Assembly (NCBI RefSeq): GCF_051622035.1 | Contig: NC_135360.1 | Span: 8,112,001-8,176,000 of the forward strand | DNA from: Arctopsyche grandis | Taxonomy: Eukaryota > Arthropoda > Insecta > Trichoptera > Hydropsychidae | Direction of reading: 5' to 3' | DNA length: 64,000 bases | Part shown: piece by piece, positions 11,287 to 20,468 of the stretch | Layout of the letters: each line of letters begins with the position of its first letter | Position numbering within the stretch: the stretch's first letter is position 1 | Translations under genes and position numbers: made by a program | Notes under the pieces: model-generated | What the model saw: the letters and a program-made list of their open reading frames with translations, nothing else | Told to the model about the DNA's origin: nothing | Database searches by the model: none

Positions 11287-11606
11287 GAGCTATTTCAAGA
11301 AGCTGAAGAATTAACAATTAATTAATTAATTAATCCATTGAGACATTTATGGATTTTTAGATTTGTACATATTTTTTTACAAATTGTACATATAATAATA
11401 ATAATACACAAGTTTTGTGACAGCAGGTAGGATAATTTGCTGCCAATTTTTAAGGCACCGTTTCAATAATGATCAGAAAAAATTGGCAAACTCAATAAGA
11501 AACGGTCGATTTGGGCTCACAAACATTCAATTATGTAATAAAAATGCCGCATTGTTTGTAATTATTTGTCTATGAAGGCACATTGGGGTCTTCCTGTCAA
11601 GGTTAT
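11287..11606 (-). mobile_element. Rearranged SINE copy
   Basis: 11287-11520 is SINE body in minus orientation without its tRNA head: AGAAGCTGAAGAA, then ACCGTTTCAATAATGATCAG, then GAAACGGTCGATTTG. It is directly followed by a SINE 3' tail (11533-11606) in plus orientation. The parts were therefore joined by rearrangement or a nested insertion. Confidence 0.6.
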
Positions 11607-12044
11607 ATTTTATTTTATTTTACATAGATATATACTAGGAAGGCTTGACAGGAAGACCCCAATGCGCCTTCCTAGACAATTAATTACAAACAATGCAGCA
11701 TTTTATTATTACATAAATCACTGTATTTCCAGAAGCTGAAGAACACGAAATAACAATTAATTAAATAAATAATTAATCCATTGAGAACATCTATGGATTT
11801 GAGATTTGTACATAATTTTTACAAATTGTACATAAATACAGAAAATTATTTTATACAGGAAAGATGATTTTTGCCAATTTTGAGGAACCGTTTCAACAAT
11901 AATCAGATAAAATTGGCAAACTGGTAAGAAACGATCGATTTGGAGTCACAAATACCCCCAAATCTAACCAGCAGTATAGCGGATAGAACCCACTGATCAC
12001 TTGGTGCTAAACATACACGCTACCATTGAGCCATACTGCTGGCT
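11606..12044 (-). mobile_element. tRNA-derived SINE, near full length
   Basis: On the minus strand the head starts AGCCAGCAGTATGGCTC with an A-box-like TGGTAGCGTGT. The body (GTTTCTTACC, then TTGCCAATTTTATCTGATT, then TTGTTGAAACGG) leads to a 3' hairpin with GGAAGGCGCATTGGGGTC and an (AAAAT)n tail at 11606-11624. The tail pairs with the inverted tail of the preceding copy over about 85 bases. Confidence 0.7.
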
Positions 12045-12049
12045 ATGTA

Positions 12050-15000
12050 AAATATAAAAAAATACCTAGGTAAATCCCTGATAAAATAAAATTTAAAAAA
12101 CAGCTACGTCTATAAAATTAAAAAAAGACATTGTAGCCGAAAAACGTTCAACCACTCAACCCCTCGAAAAAAAAACAACGAAATAAGCACTTTCATCATA
12201 AAAATGACGAAGAACAAAAAATGGCGAGCAAGCTCAAACGTTGCAGGATAAGCACCAATTTTCCCAGCTAGAATTCACCTCGGGAAAACCAAGCAACCAC
12301 CCAGACAGATAATCCCGTCGAGCTTTGACGAGACAGATCACGAACTCCATCGCCGATTAAAAGCAGAAAGAGCGTCACACCGGCACGACCAGACAGACAG
12401 ACAGACGGCGAACGTCCGATTCGAATCAATCACAATCGAACCCGCGAAAAAAGCCCCATTCGACAGATGAACATCTCGAATTGTGCGGCTCGCTCAATCC
12501 AGTATATGTATGTAATGTATGAGCGATCGCTGCGAAACGGCGAAATCCACGATCGGATACGTCACGGAACCCGACGACGGCAAAGTCTAGGTTTTCAATC
12601 GAGACCGAACATCGAAATGAGATCACGTGCGCGACCGATGGAGTTTCTTCCCTCAGATGACAATTCAACCTTCGAACCGATCATATTCGAGATGACGATC
12701 GCATAAAATTCGGCTCAGTTATAAATTGCCGTCGTAATAATAATGGTATGATGATATACATACATACATACACACATATATAGGTATTATAGTCTCGAAT
12801 CCTGAAAAGCGTTTTATTTCCCCCGATCGCTATCGTCCTGGAGTTCGCGAACCTCCACAATATTACCTAATGCGCTGCTTATCCGATGAATATTCTCATA
12901 TAAAGTTCGCCGTGAGGTTTGTCCGCATCGTCGGATTCGATTAAATGCAGTTTAAATAACACCTTGAGGTATCATAACATAATTCAACTGCATATTCGTA
13001 CCGGTTTAGGTGAAATTTTAACATTTTCGTGCAGAGGCATCGATGATCATAATCATTGCGAAATAAATAATCCGATGTGTTTAAAAGTGTTTTAAAGCCA
13101 AACAACGAACGAATGCTATAATTATGAAAATTAAGGATGCAATTAAAAAGGTGCGATCACTGATCACACTTAGAATAAGATTAAATTAGCAGTCAGGGTT
13201 AGGGGGCGTTGTGTCTTAAGTGCCCCTCAAAAATTATTCATTAATATTGCTAGTTTTTGATAGATAATTGCATCGTACATATATTATTTTCGTATATACA
13301 TATATTTATTTAAGCGTGTACCATTGTGGCATTGCAGGAATCCCTAATGGGCCACAATAGTCGAAAATATAATAGAAACGAAAATCCGAGTATTTTTCGT
13401 AACGGTGAAAATAATAGGTTTTGTAAATTAAACATAGCTCTACATTTTTTTATATATTAAATTAAACACAGCTCATAAAATAATGTCTGACTGCTAAAAA
13501 TATGATTTCTACGAATGGAAGTTTGAAAATAAATCTTTTAAATAATAATTTTTACTTTATTTAATAAAGAGTTCTGAGAATTTAAAAACACACGCTTTGA
13601 ATGAAATTTTATTAAAAACAGAATTTATGTGTAATAATGCAAAATAAACCGGCAGAGCAAGCGAGACGGGACGAGACACGGGGCGCGCTCTGAAGGGGGT
13701 TGGGACAGGTTTTGGGTACAATTACAAACAAAATTTCGTCTGTGGTATATGATTTCACTATCAAGTTTAATATTTTATTTCTGACATTCTAATTTTAAAA
13801 ACATTCAAAAGTTTCTCCACATGAAAAAATCTTAGCTTCTATAGCGTCTTCGACCCAAGCAAACTTAAATTTTTTAATATAACATATGTATGTTATTAAA
13901 GCTAGTATAGAAATATAAATATGATATAATTAAATTTTAAAATTCACATATTTTTAAAATGAACAAAAAAATTGCTTAGAATAATTTAAAAAAAATTGAA
14001 ATTTAACACCATATTAAATAGACTATTAAATTATTATTTAACTGTAGATACGCAACTTTGCTATTATTTCATCTCTGTAAAATGTGTATAGTCCGTTTTC
14101 ATACCAAAAATATTTTATATTAAAAGTTAACACCATATTAAATTGACAGTTTTACCGTGAAAAAGTACCCGTCACTAAAGAGCCCCCAAGTTTATAATCA
14201 AATCTCACTCATACTCAACTTTCACATTATAAATATCTGAAAATAAAATTCATCATATCATTTTCAGCACACAAAGCGCTGAACAGGATGAGGATGAGGC
14301 TTTGCATCGATTCCCCGACCGACCATTATACATACATATGTACGTACATACTACATAGAATTGTGGCGAAATAGAGACTTTACGACCGGAAAGTGTCGGA
14401 ACATCTGAAAGGAAAAACGTTCAAAGGAAGCATATTGGACGCGTTTTAAATGACTCAATTTACTAAATATTTCACATCGGGATATTGTGTCTATAAATAC
14501 ACACATACAAATCGCTTTGTCTGGGGAAAATTCGACCGCCCAAATTGCATATATCAAATATAATTATTTTAACGTTCGGTGAGCGAAGGGTTACGTTTCG
14601 ACGGACGGACAGAACAATGCGAGAGCAATTTTGCCGAAAATATAATTCGATATTTCCCGTCGTTTTGATACGAGAAGTTGACACACGACGCGCATCGAAT
14701 GAAATTATTCAATTAGGCAAATGCGATTTTCAACGCAGGAATGTCTATCGGCGTATGAATAATTAATTAATAATAATACGCAATTGCAGATACTGTGTGT
14801 GTGTGTGTGGGTTTGTACGTAAAAGCGTAATAATAACAATAATAATCGACGAGAAACTGTTAAAACATCGCAGAAATGTTTACAATGAACATTTGCGCAT
14901 CCGATCGGTACGATTGTGAAAAATTGAAACGTAAATATGTATACACACATACGATACGTACATATTGAAAAGTAATTATTATTGGCGCTCTGAAAAGAGA

Positions 15001-15440
15001 ATAGATGAATAATCGCGTGTTTATTCAACGATCGGAAAACATTTGCGTAGTTATAGTGAATTGCGTTTTTAACGAGGTGGAAATGCTGAAAATTGTGACC
15101 GTTGCAATAAATTGTAATAGCAAAACGAGTTGGTTGATGTTTAAAAAAATGTTTAATAATCCGTACTCACTGTTACGAATATGATGTAAAAATTCGGTTT
15201 GAATTTTGATAATATACAAATTTAATATCGTACAATTTTTTAAATTGTATTTATTGGCGTGCGATCTGTATGTGACTTTAAATATAAAGTAATCTTTTGA
15301 TGTCTCAAAATCATGATTTTATGATGTTAATTCATCATTTTCGGGTACGATATACATAGCTATTTATCGAGGTCTAAATTTTGGAAAAACTCATTTAGAA
15401 GATATACATACATACATAAATAATCAGATTGATTTATATG
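12050..15440. other. Unique DNA, partly CpG-rich, no exon delimited
   Basis: 12290-12720 and 14540-14760 are richer in CG dinucleotides than their surroundings and have overlapping frames on both strands without motifs. 13311-13366 matches the 3' hairpin of the LINE at 42130-42190 in minus orientation. (CAGA)n lies at about 12390-12408 and (TG)n at 14793-14808. As this block lies downstream of the minus-strand first exon at 17.8 kb, it may be intron 1 with regulatory DNA; this is an inference. Confidence 0.35.
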
Positions 15441-15458
15441 AACTCCATTAGTTATCAC

Positions 15459-15560
15459 TAGAGGTAGGATAGTCACAGTGCTATCCATTGTTGGGCAAAC
15501 CTTTAACAATGCATTTACAACCTTTGAAAAATACACGGCCCCCTCAGGATCCGGTGACTA
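15459..15560. mobile_element. hAT-like MITE A, copy 2 (102 bp)
   Basis: It starts TAGAGGTAGGATAG and ends GATCCGGTGACTA. Exact 8-bp flanks GTTATCAC lie at 15451-15458 and 15561-15568. Relative to copies 1 and 3 it lacks about 30 bases (the CATTGTTGTAAATCC stretch). It is the first member of a five-unit series. Confidence 0.85.
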
Positions 15561-15568
15561 GTTATCAC

Positions 15569-15672
15569 TGAGGATAGGCGATCGAGTGCTATTTCCCAGG
15601 AAAGAGGAGTTGCGCATTGTCACCTGCCTGATTATACATACCTGGGAAATAGCACTGGAGCGCCTATCCTTA
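15569..15672. mobile_element. hAT-like MITE B (104 bp)
   Basis: The ends TGAGGATAGGCG and CGCCTATCCTTA extend to a near-perfect inverted repeat of about 31 bp that includes GTGCTATTTCCCAGG. Flanks are GTTATCAC on the left (shared with MITE A) and GTCATCAC on the right (shared with MITE C), differing at one base. Non-coding. Confidence 0.8.
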
Positions 15673-15680
15673 GTCATCAC

Positions 15681-15824
15681 CAGAGATCGGTGGACAAGTT
15701 GCTTTTGCCTACAAAAATGATTCACTATTGTCAACCTTTTTTTGCTCTCTTACTTTGTAGGACAATAGTAATTGACGGTAATGAACCATTTTGTGGGCAA
15801 AAGCAACTTGTCCACCGATCTCTG
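15681..15824. mobile_element. hAT-like MITE C, tandem unit 1 (144 bp)
   Basis: The ends are CAGAGATCGGTGGACAAG and its exact inverse. The stem continues through TTGCTTTTGCC and CACTATTGTCAA. Flanks are GTCATCAC (15673-15680) and GTCATCAA (15825-15832). Confidence 0.85.
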
Positions 15825-15839
15825 GTCATCAATGATGAA

Positions 15840-15974
15840 CAGAGATCGGCGGTCGAGTTGCCGCCATAAAATAACAATAGATCTCTCCATTGTCCGAGAA
15901 AGCGGGAGGAAAAAAAATGTCTGACAATAATGAACCATCTTTTAAGCCGCCGTCCCTTAATAATGACTCGACAT
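15840..15974. mobile_element. MITE C unit 2, rearranged
   Basis: It opens with a good family C end (CAGAGATCGGCGGTC) but the interior is altered and no matching right terminus is found. It runs into unit 3 at 15975. The bases before it (ATGATGAA) are not a clean duplicate of any flank. Confidence 0.55.
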
Positions 15975-16198
15975 CAGAGATCGGCGGTCAAGATTCTTTA
16001 CAGCACAAAAAATAGTTAATTGTTGTCAATTACTATTGTCCTACAAATCGAGAGCAAAAAAAAGGTTGACAATAGTGAACCACAAAAAATGGTTCACTAT
16101 TGTCAACCTTTTTTTTGCACTCTTGTTTATAAGACAATAGAAAATGAAAATAGTGAACCATTTTTTGTGAACAAAAGCAACCTATCCGCCGAAGTCTG
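15975..16198. mobile_element. MITE C unit 3, long copy with internal duplication
   Basis: It starts CAGAGATCGGCGGTCAAG and ends CCGCCGAAGTCTG. The internal block GGTTCACTATTGTCAACC occurs in both orientations more than once, so the interior has been duplicated. The right flank GTCATCAC (16199-16206) equals the left flank of unit 1, so the three-unit block as a whole is bordered by one exact 8-bp repeat. Confidence 0.7.
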
Positions 16199-16224
16199 GT
16201 CATCACCTTTCTATTTTATTATAT

Positions 16225-16440
16225 TACTAGTTGTTTTACCCGACTTCGCTCAGTATTTATAATATAAACAGCGTAAACATGGCGAATCTAATAGTAAATT
16301 TTCATTGGTTTTTTTATTAAATTTATTTGAATCGACTCGTCGTCATAGAAATTTTGACTTGTTTACGAAATTCCCAACCAAAGATAGATACATACATACT
16401 TACATACAGTCTCCGTCGAAATTATATATTAGATTAGTTT
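16225..16440 (+). repeat. Degenerate dispersed repeat (TTTTACCCGACTTCGCTC type)
   Basis: It begins TTACTAGTTGTTTTACCCG followed by ACTTCGCTCAGTATTT, a motif I recognise as a common start of degenerate insect repeats, and runs into ATATTAGATTAG. No coding frame. Family not resolved. Confidence 0.35.
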
Positions 16441-16444
16441 AGGT

Positions 16445-17640
16445 AAATGTCTACATTTACATTTTAAAGAATTTAAAGACTTGGGTACAAAAAAATCAAA
16501 TTTTAATTTAAAAAATAAAACGTTAAAAAAATTTTTTGACTATAAAAACGGAAAATTTTGAATTGGACATTCCATTATATTGAGAAAATAGATTTTTTTC
16601 TCTCAATTTTATACATGTATGTTTGCATTTCAAAAGTATATAAAGCATAATTAACTAACTTCAATAGTACATACGTATATTCTCATTCAATGGGTTAAAA
16701 TTATGTCGTAAATAAAAAGTTTTAGTAGTCGTGTAAAAAAGTACAAATACATTATCTATCGACAGATTCTTTATATAAACATAGATAACGTAAAAATGAA
16801 AAAGTTATTTATTATGATCGCCATTTTTTTTTTATCCTACAATCAAGAATGTACAAAAAGTTAATTCGACGCTGATTGGAAGAAGCGAACATACTCTTTC
16901 CTGATTGGTCGAAGATTAATTATGTATTTTAAATTTCATTTTAATAATTGACAAATGAATGAAACTTCATTTGTTTTCAATACAAAAAAAACTCTCAGAG
17001 ACAAATCGAATGCACGCCACAGTATAAGCCGTTTATAGCATTATTAATACAGTTCCGATGATTGATCGGTGTCCATTAGTTGAAAAATGGAATAATTACA
17101 GATCGCCTTTATCAGAATGAAAACGGAAGTATCATTTGTGACGAGTCGATCGGAAATTCGCTCACATTTGACAGTAATCAGTCGAATCGGATCGAAAAAT
17201 CGTTCCGTAGTCGAGACTCGCATATGGAGTTTAGCATACGCGTGCAATTAATTATATTTGTCGGGTATCTTCGGACGACCAGATCTCGAGCGGCGTTCGC
17301 GATATAACTGTATACGTAGATATTATATGTAGGTGTGTGTGTGTGTGTATTGTACAAGTAGGCATATTCGTGTCAACAAATGTTCATAAAACGTCTCGAT
17401 CGACCGGATCGAACGGCCCGAAACGAGATGCAGACGTCGAAAATCTTACATAAACAATGAAAAAGAGTCGATGGGTGTAATTAAAAGGAAAATACCACAG
17501 AACACGGCAAAAGAGAGTAAACAAAACGTGTTATACAAATGTCATAATTGAAAACAAATGACAATTTGAAATGGGCCGTTTGGCGGAATTTTTCATTTGT
17601 TTACATTTGCAATGAGGCGAGGGTTCGGGGGAGAGTAAAC
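16445..17640. other. No gene recognised
   Basis: AT-rich to 17000. CpG content then rises from about 17040 towards the promoter block at 17.6-18.1 kb, with short (TG)n at 17334-17348. Overlapping frames on both strands lack motifs. Confidence 0.3.
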
Positions 17641-17693
17641 ACTTTCCTAAAACAGGGGGTTGCCGGCGAGGCGAGGGGGCGGCGCACGCCCCC

Positions 17694-17757
17694 CCCCCTG
17701 TCTGAGGGGCGGGGAAGGGGAAGGGGAGGGGAGGAGGGGGGAAGGGCGAGGGGCGGC
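17694..17757 (+). promoter_or_regulatory. Homopurine G-rich tract (G-quadruplex-capable)
   Basis: A run made almost only of G and A with at least six G-runs of three or more (GGGGAAGGGGAAGGGG and following). It lies just inside the putative first intron of the minus-strand gene, so the G-rich strand is the template strand. Such tracts can form quadruplex or triplex DNA; any role here is inference. Confidence 0.6.
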
Positions 17758-17762
17758 GTTAC

Positions 17763-17868
17763 CTGTGGCGGTGGCGAAGAGTGGGGCTGCCGCGGCGAGG
17801 AGGGCGGCGAGCAGCAGCAGCAGCAGGGGCGGGGGCGGAGGCGGCGGGGGGCGCCACTGCGCCGGCAT
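17763..17868 (-). CDS. First coding exon of a secreted or membrane protein (partial gene)
   Basis: Starting at the ATG complementary to 17866-17868, the minus strand encodes MPAQWR, eight prolines, then LLLLLLAALLAAAA and PLFATATG. That is a short basic, proline-rich start, a strong hydrophobic core and a small-residue end, the layout of a signal peptide. The frame ends at a good splice donor (ACAG then GTAACG), leaving one base of the next codon. An in-frame ATG 14 codons upstream (17905-17907) is also possible. The surrounding 17640-18070 is very CpG-rich, as expected of a first exon and promoter. Later exons must lie at lower coordinates or outside the window; none was identified, so the protein family is unknown. 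Chance low-complexity coding is the alternative. Confidence 0.5.
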
Positions 17869-17869
17869 G

Positions 17870-18110
17870 TGTGCGGCGCCGCCCGCGACGGCACCTCGAC
17901 TTGCCACTGACGAGACGAAACACTCGAGCGATCGACACGCGCGACCGGCCGGCTCGCGGCCAGCTTCCTACTGGCGTACCGCACGTCGCTACCCCTACAC
18001 CCGCACTCCCGCCCCTCCGCTCATCACAATACACTTTTTTGGCCATAATCACCGCCCTCGTCTTGCACATCTCGCTCAGATCAAATTTTCTTTTACCTAG
18101 TCTTCCATAG
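17870..18110 (-). promoter_or_regulatory. CpG-rich promoter / 5' leader of the minus-strand first exon
   Basis: GC- and CpG-rich DNA immediately upstream of the signal-peptide exon, dropping back to AT-rich sequence beyond about 18110. Several long frames overlap here on both strands, which is typical of CpG-rich DNA and not evidence of genes. No TATA box was identified with confidence. Confidence 0.45.
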
Positions 18111-18432
18111 TGGGACGTTTACGCATTGACAAACTATTGAAAATCAATCCGTTTAACAATGTGAAAGTGTTCGAAACACTGTCAAATTGCTTGAACATGA
18201 TATTTAAAGATTATAAATTCTTTTAATCGAATATTTCGACTATTTTGAAAATTTTGAAAAACATTAATCGACAACAAGTTGGAACATTCTTTTACGATTG
18301 CTTGGAAATACTTAAAATTGGATTAATTTTTATATTCATCAGAAGTTTTTCAGTTTAAAAACACAGAAATTAGTCTTATTCAGAACGATCCTAAATACAT
18401 ATATTTACGGTAATTGGATTATTAGCCACATT

Positions 18433-18575
18433 GCGATGGTCACAAAGACAATTTTTGCTATGAAAACCGCGAATGCGGAATATTTGGCACTCGAGTTTTC
18501 GTTAGTATGATAGTTATCGTTAGTATAATGGACTTTTCGGCTGCCAGATGTTCCGATATAGAGATTTTAGTGACT
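18433..18575. mobile_element. Repeat H copy 1 (fold-back type)
   Basis: It shares CGCGAATGCGGAATATTTGG, CACTCGAGTT and TCGTTAGT with copies at 27601-27680 and 33806-33935. The inner inverted pair TTTGGCA / TGCCAGA suggests a fold-back MITE. No target duplication was established. Confidence 0.5.
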
Positions 18576-18739
18576 TTTGTGGGAGCGCTTTCTGACCAAT
18601 AATCAAGATTCTCTTTCCCAACTTTTCCGGTGTATTTCGTCGTCGAGTTTGTATAAAAATATACAAAACACATGCACGAAAATGTTTTACATAGTTTTTT
18701 AAACGTTTTTTTTATATTTTAAAACTGTGTTAATAGCAT

Positions 18740-18899
18740 TGTGGCGGCTCGCTTATACGACATGGTCGAGTTTGGTTGCCTTCCTGCGAGTGGGGACCAA
18801 CCCGGCTGGGTTCGGAGAGCCGCTACTCACTCTGTCTTCAGCTGTCATATAATAAACACGTGCATTAACATGCCAGTCGTCTCATTCGTTCATCCTCCA
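18740..18899 (+). mobile_element. 5' LTR of a small LTR retrotransposon
   Basis: 160 bp, starting TGTGGCGG and ending CCTCCA (canonical TG...CA). It differs from the 3' LTR at 19661-19820 at a single base (ATGCCAG against ATGTCAG). It contains an AATAAA signal (in ATAATAAACACG). The 6-bp target duplication TAGCAT lies outside it at 18734-18739. Confidence 0.95.
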
Positions 18900-19660
18900 T
18901 ACTGGTGACCCCCGACATCGAGCCACGCAGCCTCGATCAATTTCAACATGCCGCTCATCCCTGCCTCTCCGAGCCAGGCGGGAGAAGCTACCCGCCGCGC
19001 CCCCATCGCCATCAACACGCGTCGCGGCCCGCGGGTGACAATAAACGAGCAGACACGGCTACCTACCTACCTACCTACCTACCGACGTCCAGCCACAACG
19101 TCGATGACAGGTGCTTAAAAAATGGGGGAGCGAATGAGACGACGATCTTGACAGCTGGATGTGGAGTCATGCGCGATCCACTACACATAGAACGGTCATC
19201 CAGCACCACAAGACATACACCACCTCAGCACCATCATCATCATCAAGGCCCCGTCCGTCCCCACGAGCGTCGTCACGCCGAGACGGGCGGTAGCGCTACA
19301 ACACCTCCACGAGCCACAACGACTCACAGTCCAGCTCGGAGTATCATCAACCACATCGATGCCCCTGCCGCCCCCGCCGCCCCACCAACCGACATCAGCC
19401 TCGGAAGAGCGGCGCCGCCGCAGCATCGCATCGCATCGGCGCGACCATCGGACCACCCACCGTCCTACTCGCGACGTCACCGCCCTCGAATCTACCGACC
19501 ATTCAGGGCGGTACACCTATGTACACAGCGGATGACCCACGTCAACAATTTTTTTTGTCCCCACGTAATAATTTTTTCTCTTTGTGTAACAATAATTTTT
19601 TTCTTTTGTAAAATTTGTTTCTTTGTAATTTTGGTATCGCTGATGCTGGGGGGGGAGTGA

Positions 19661-19820
19661 TGTGGCGGCTCGCTTATACGACATGGTCGAGTTTGGTTGC
19701 CTTCCTGCGAGTGGGGACCAACCCGGCTGGGTTCGGAGAGCCGCTACTCACTCTGTCTTCAGCTGTCATATAATAAACACGTGCATTAACATGTCAGTCG
19801 TCTCATTCGTTCATCCTCCA
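19661..19820 (+). mobile_element. 3' LTR of the same retrotransposon
   Basis: 160 bp, 159 identical to the 5' LTR, followed by the TAGCAT duplication (19821-19826). It carries the element's AATAAA polyadenylation signal about 560 bp upstream of the MED16 initiator. Confidence 0.95.
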
Positions 19821-20376
19821 TAGCATAAAAATCTATGAATGATCACAATATGTCTCGTTTATAAAATATATTACATATATATGTACATGTACATATGTGC
19901 ATATGTATACAAGAAACATTTTTGTATGCAGTATACAAACTCCTGATTAAGCAGACGAAAAGTTGAGAAAGCAAGTCTTGAAATATTGCAAGTTGGTAAA
20001 ATAGAATGCACCGATATTAAAAAGTTTATAAACTTAAAGCACTAATTATAATCATAAATTTATCAAGCAACAATCAGTTAGTATCAATTGAATCCAATCT
20101 TATCATTCATTCTAATAAATAATCATTTTATTATCCAACTATGTTGATAAGCATCATATTAGCATCATAAAATAGAAAACAGTATATTTAAACATATTTT
20201 TTGATTGGTTAAATTTTTTAGAAACATCAGAGAGGAGTAAATATGATTTTGAATTTGAAATACACTTATTAAAATATTATCAAATGCATGAATTTCATTA
20301 TTATTATGTACTGTAATTTTACAATTCGAGTAAGTTCTTACGGCCAAAATCCAGCGTTGCCAATTCGCACTAGACG

Positions 20377-20382
20377 TCAGTT
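20377..20382 (+). promoter_or_regulatory. Initiator (TCAGTT) of the MED16 promoter
   Basis: A perfect arthropod initiator, TCAGTT, with A at 20379, lies 90 bp before the MED16 start codon. No upstream TATA box is obvious. Its position fits a short 5' leader, but transcription start is inferred, not shown. Confidence 0.5.
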
Positions 20383-20468
20383 GTGTTTGGTTCTGTCGCA
20401 GGTTATGGTGTCATCTAGTTAGCCGGTCATTTCTCCAGCTTTCTAAAGCTTCTCAAATTACACCAACC

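Larger units (their letters stand above)
18740..19820 (+). mobile_element. Non-autonomous (TRIM-like) LTR retrotransposon, complete
   Basis: 1081 bp in all: two 160-bp LTRs and a 761-bp interior, flanked by TAGCAT on both sides (18734-18739 and 19821-19826). The primer-binding site TGGTGACCCCCGACAT (18903-18918) is complementary to the 3' end of animal tRNA-Trp apart from one extra C, as in CsRn1-type Ty3/gypsy elements. A purine tract with eight Gs (19648-19657) sits just before the 3' LTR. No protease, reverse transcriptase, RNase H or integrase is present, so it depends on a helper. The first ATG (18948) opens only 56 codons. A longer frame runs open from the primer site to a TGA at 19658-19660 but lacks an early ATG; its product would be rich in Pro, His and Arg. 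Near-identical LTRs mark a recent insertion. Confidence 0.92.

Noticed and set aside
17548..18110. Several long overlapping frames on both strands
   Set aside because: Low-complexity Gly/Arg/Pro/Ala products caused by GC-rich composition; only the signal-peptide exon with a donor is supported.
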